A stretch of 64,000 nucleotides of DNA from the NCBI GenBank assembly GCA_020832105.1, contig JAFIFH010000029.1, forward strand, positions 21,820 through 85,819. Reading direction: 5' to 3'. Position 1 is the first letter of the stretch, and every line of letters begins with the position of its first letter. The stretch comes from Idiomarina sp. Lineage in GTDB: Bacteria > Pseudomonadota > Gammaproteobacteria > Enterobacterales > Alteromonadaceae. The notes beneath the pieces were generated by a model. The model ran no database searches. It worked only from the letters and a program-made list of their open reading frames with translations, and had not been told where the DNA came from. A program made the translations under genes and the position numbers. Positions 62,637-64,000 of this stretch are shown here, piece by piece.

Positions 62637-62677
62637 AAAAATGCCGTTAACCATTCTATTAAATAGAACTAACGGCA
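62637..62677 (-). terminator. Terminator overlapping the lpxB stop
   Basis: TGCCGTTA pairs with TAACGGCA (62642-62649 and 62670-62677), with an inner helix TTCTATT / AATAGAA, and is followed on the reverse strand by TTTTT. The lpxB stop codon (TAA, 62661-62659) lies inside the loop side of the inner helix. Confidence 0.85.
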
Positions 62678-63864
62678 CGTACCCTGGCGTGAGTTTGGAA
62701 GATGGCTTTCGCAGCCTGACTCGCAGCGTCCTGCTGGATCTGCTGATGCAAGCTGGTAAAGCGGTGTATGAGGGTATCTTGCGGAGCGCTAATAAAATTT
62801 TCAATATGGTCCGCCAGTGCCGCAGCGGTCACTTCGTCCTGCAATAGCTCTGGCACCAAGGCCTCACCCGCAATCAGGTTAGGCAGCGAAAAATGTTCGA
62901 GTTTAACGAAGTGTCTCAGAATCTGGTAATTCACTGGTCCAAAACGATAGGCCACGACCATGGGTCGTTTCAGCAACATCGCCTCAAGGGCCACGGTCCC
63001 TGAAGCCAGCAACACTGCTTCACTTGCCAGCATCACGTCACGGGATTGGCGGTCGATTAGATGCACCTTCACATCCGCCGGTAATTGCATCTGTGCTAAC
63101 GCCTGCTGTACTTGCTGACGACGATCTGCATTAACCACCGGCAACAGGAACTCAAGGCTGGTATGACGTTGCTGCAGCTCAGCGGCTGCGGCAAGAAAAA
63201 CGGGGGCAAGCAGCGCTACTTCACCGCGTCGGCTGCCAGGCAGCAATCCAATATAGCGAGTATCAGGGTTAAGGCCAAGTCGCTCTCGTGCTGCCTTGGC
63301 ATCGTTTTGTAGCGGAATCTCGTCGGCTAATGTATGCCCAACAAAGGTAGCAGGCACGTTATAACGGTCGTAAAATTGCTTTTCGAAAGGCAATAAACAC
63401 AGCACATTGTCAGTGGCCTTGGCGATCTTGAACACTCGCTTCTGTCGCCACGCCCAAACCGAGGGGCTGACATAATGAACCGTGACAATCCCTGCTTGCT
63501 TCAGTTTTGCTTCAATGGGGATATTAAAATCCGGTGCATCAATGCCAACAAACACATCAGGTTGCGCGTCAAGCATGGCATCGATCACTTGCCGGCGGGC
63601 GCGCAGCAGGTCAGGAAGCTGCTTGACCACATCCACAATACCCATCACTGAGAGGCGATCGAGGGGAAACAAAGAGTCGAGGCCTTCAGCCTGCATCAGC
63701 GGGCCACCCACACCTATAAACTGAACCTGAGCAGCCTGGGCTTTCAGTGCGCGCATCAAACTGGCACCGAGAATGTCACCGGATGCTTCTCCAGCAACCA
63801 GCGCGACCACTTTGACAGCAGTGGCTATTGCTGGCTGCGCCCCAGCGTCGGCCGGACCACTCAA
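62659..63864 (-). CDS. lpxB: Lipid-A-disaccharide synthase
   Basis: Glycosyltransferase that joins lipid X and UDP-2,3-diacylglucosamine to form the lipid A disaccharide, acting at the cytoplasmic side of the inner membrane. 401 residues from the TTG at 63864. The N-terminal signature LVAGEASGDILGASLMRALK, FVGIDAPDFN, HYVSPSVWAWRQKRV and LLPGSRRGEV are typical of the GT19 family. The TTG overlaps the lpxA stop (TTGA). A GTG 17 codons downstream is an alternative. It follows lpxA, as in most gammaproteobacteria. Confidence 0.95.
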   Translation of the reverse strand: MSGPADAGAQPAIATAVKVVALVAGEASGDILGASLMRALKAQAAQVQFIGVGGPLMQAEGLDSLFPLDRLSVMGIVDVVKQLPDLLRARRQVIDAMLDAQPDVFVGIDAPDFNIPIEAKLKQAGIVTVHYVSPSVWAWRQKRVFKIAKATDNVLCLLPFEKQFYDRYNVPATFVGHTLADEIPLQNDAKAARERLGLNPDTRYIGLLPGSRRGEVALLAPVFLAAAAELQQRHTSLEFLLPVVNADRRQQVQQALAQMQLPADVKVHLIDRQSRDVMLASEAVLLASGTVALEAMLLKRPMVVAYRFGPVNYQILRHFVKLEHFSLPNLIAGEALVPELLQDEVTAAALADHIENFISAPQDTLIHRFTSLHQQIQQDAASQAAKAIFQTHARVRAVSSI

Positions 63865-64000
63865 CGAATAATACCGCGCTCAGATTGCTCAATGAACTCG
63901 ATCATCGTGGTGAGTTCCGGAGCGTCCATCGCACGCATATCGGCAAGCGCTGTTTGCAAGGTCAGGCCTTGGCGATAGAGCAGTTTATAGGCACGTTTAA
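63861..64000 (-). CDS. lpxA: UDP-N-acetylglucosamine acyltransferase (LpxA), C-terminal end
   Basis: Only the last 46 codons are present; the N-terminal part lies beyond 64000. The end KRAYKLLYRQGLTLQTAL, then TMIEFIEQSERGIIR, matches the LpxA C-terminal helical domain (E. coli ends ...SERGLIR). LpxA starts lipid A synthesis by adding a hydroxyacyl chain to UDP-GlcNAc. The stop overlaps the lpxB TTG start by three bases. Confidence 0.9.
   Translation of the reverse strand, partial: KRAYKLLYRQGLTLQTALADMRAMDAPELTTMIEFIEQSERGIIR

Noticed and set aside
1..64000. tRNA, rRNA, CRISPR arrays, phage or insertion-sequence genes
   Set aside because: No cloverleaf, repeat-spacer pattern, transposase or phage-like gene was recognised by reading; a tRNAscan or ISfinder search was not possible here.

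Overview
This window is a contiguous chromosomal stretch of a gammaproteobacterium. The gene orders rpoE-rseA-rseB-rseC-lepA with divergent nadB, the ygfX-sdhE pair next to ygfZ, xerD-dsbC-recJ-prfB-lysS, recC-recB-recD and lpxA-lpxB are all classic for the class. Protein style (SatD/DUF3307 pair, VC2046/SO_2500 family, S9D peptidase, several aquatic-type outer-membrane proteins) suggests a marine Alteromonadales member, perhaps Idiomarinaceae; the family assignment is an inference. I saw no prophage, insertion sequence, CRISPR array, rRNA or tRNA.

Layout. 1-3.6 kb: lepA (partial) and the sigma-E envelope-stress operon, preceded by a good sigma-E-type promoter that implies autoregulation. 3.7-7.6 kb: nadB, the YgfX/SdhE flavinylation pair, and ygfZ overlapping a SlyD-like FKBP gene. 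7.8-14.1 kb: exported functions (S9D peptidase, a small membrane protein, outer-membrane phospholipase A, a Tat-type M20 hydrolase, an 8-strand-type barrel). 14.1-21.2 kb: an Fe-S block with iscR converging on sufBCDS-sufA-sufT-sufE. Both transcription units carry a near-consensus IscR type 1 operator over the -35 element, so IscR probably represses itself and the suf operon. A structured, terminator-ended intergenic segment before iscR may be a small RNA. 21.4-28.1 kb: a 7TMR-DISM diguanylate cyclase, a TyrP-like transporter, a second small barrel related to the first, a methyltransferase and an unrecognised 614-residue membrane protein.

28.3-32 kb: the ydbH-ynbE-ydbL intermembrane lipid-homeostasis operon, followed by a candidate 55-codon small membrane ORF. 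32.3-43.8 kb: a tightly packed recC-recB-recD unit whose last gene encodes a FAN1-type VRR-NUC nuclease fused to a DnaQ-type exonuclease. 43.9-51.2 kb: accessory and housekeeping genes, including a phosphoesterase, a SatD-DUF3307 cassette behind an array of inverted GCAAGCT repeats, a secreted unknown, a glutathione-peroxidase homologue, a DUF418 protein, an atypical CDF transporter and an SGNH hydrolase. 51.2-58.3 kb: lysS, prfB (with the conserved programmed +1 frameshift), recJ, dsbC, xerD and an MGMT homologue; a REP-like doublet supplies the lysS stop codon. 58.3-64 kb: a VC2046-family protein, an orphan REC-TPR response regulator, pirin, a glutathionyl-hydroquinone reductase, and lpxB-lpxA (lpxA partial).

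Most of the window is ordinary core genome. The observations most worth a second look are the SatD-DUF3307 cassette with its repeat array, the FAN1-DnaQ fusion in the recCBD unit, the paired IscR operators, the putative sRNA upstream of iscR, and the small ORF downstream of ydbL. None is proven from sequence alone.
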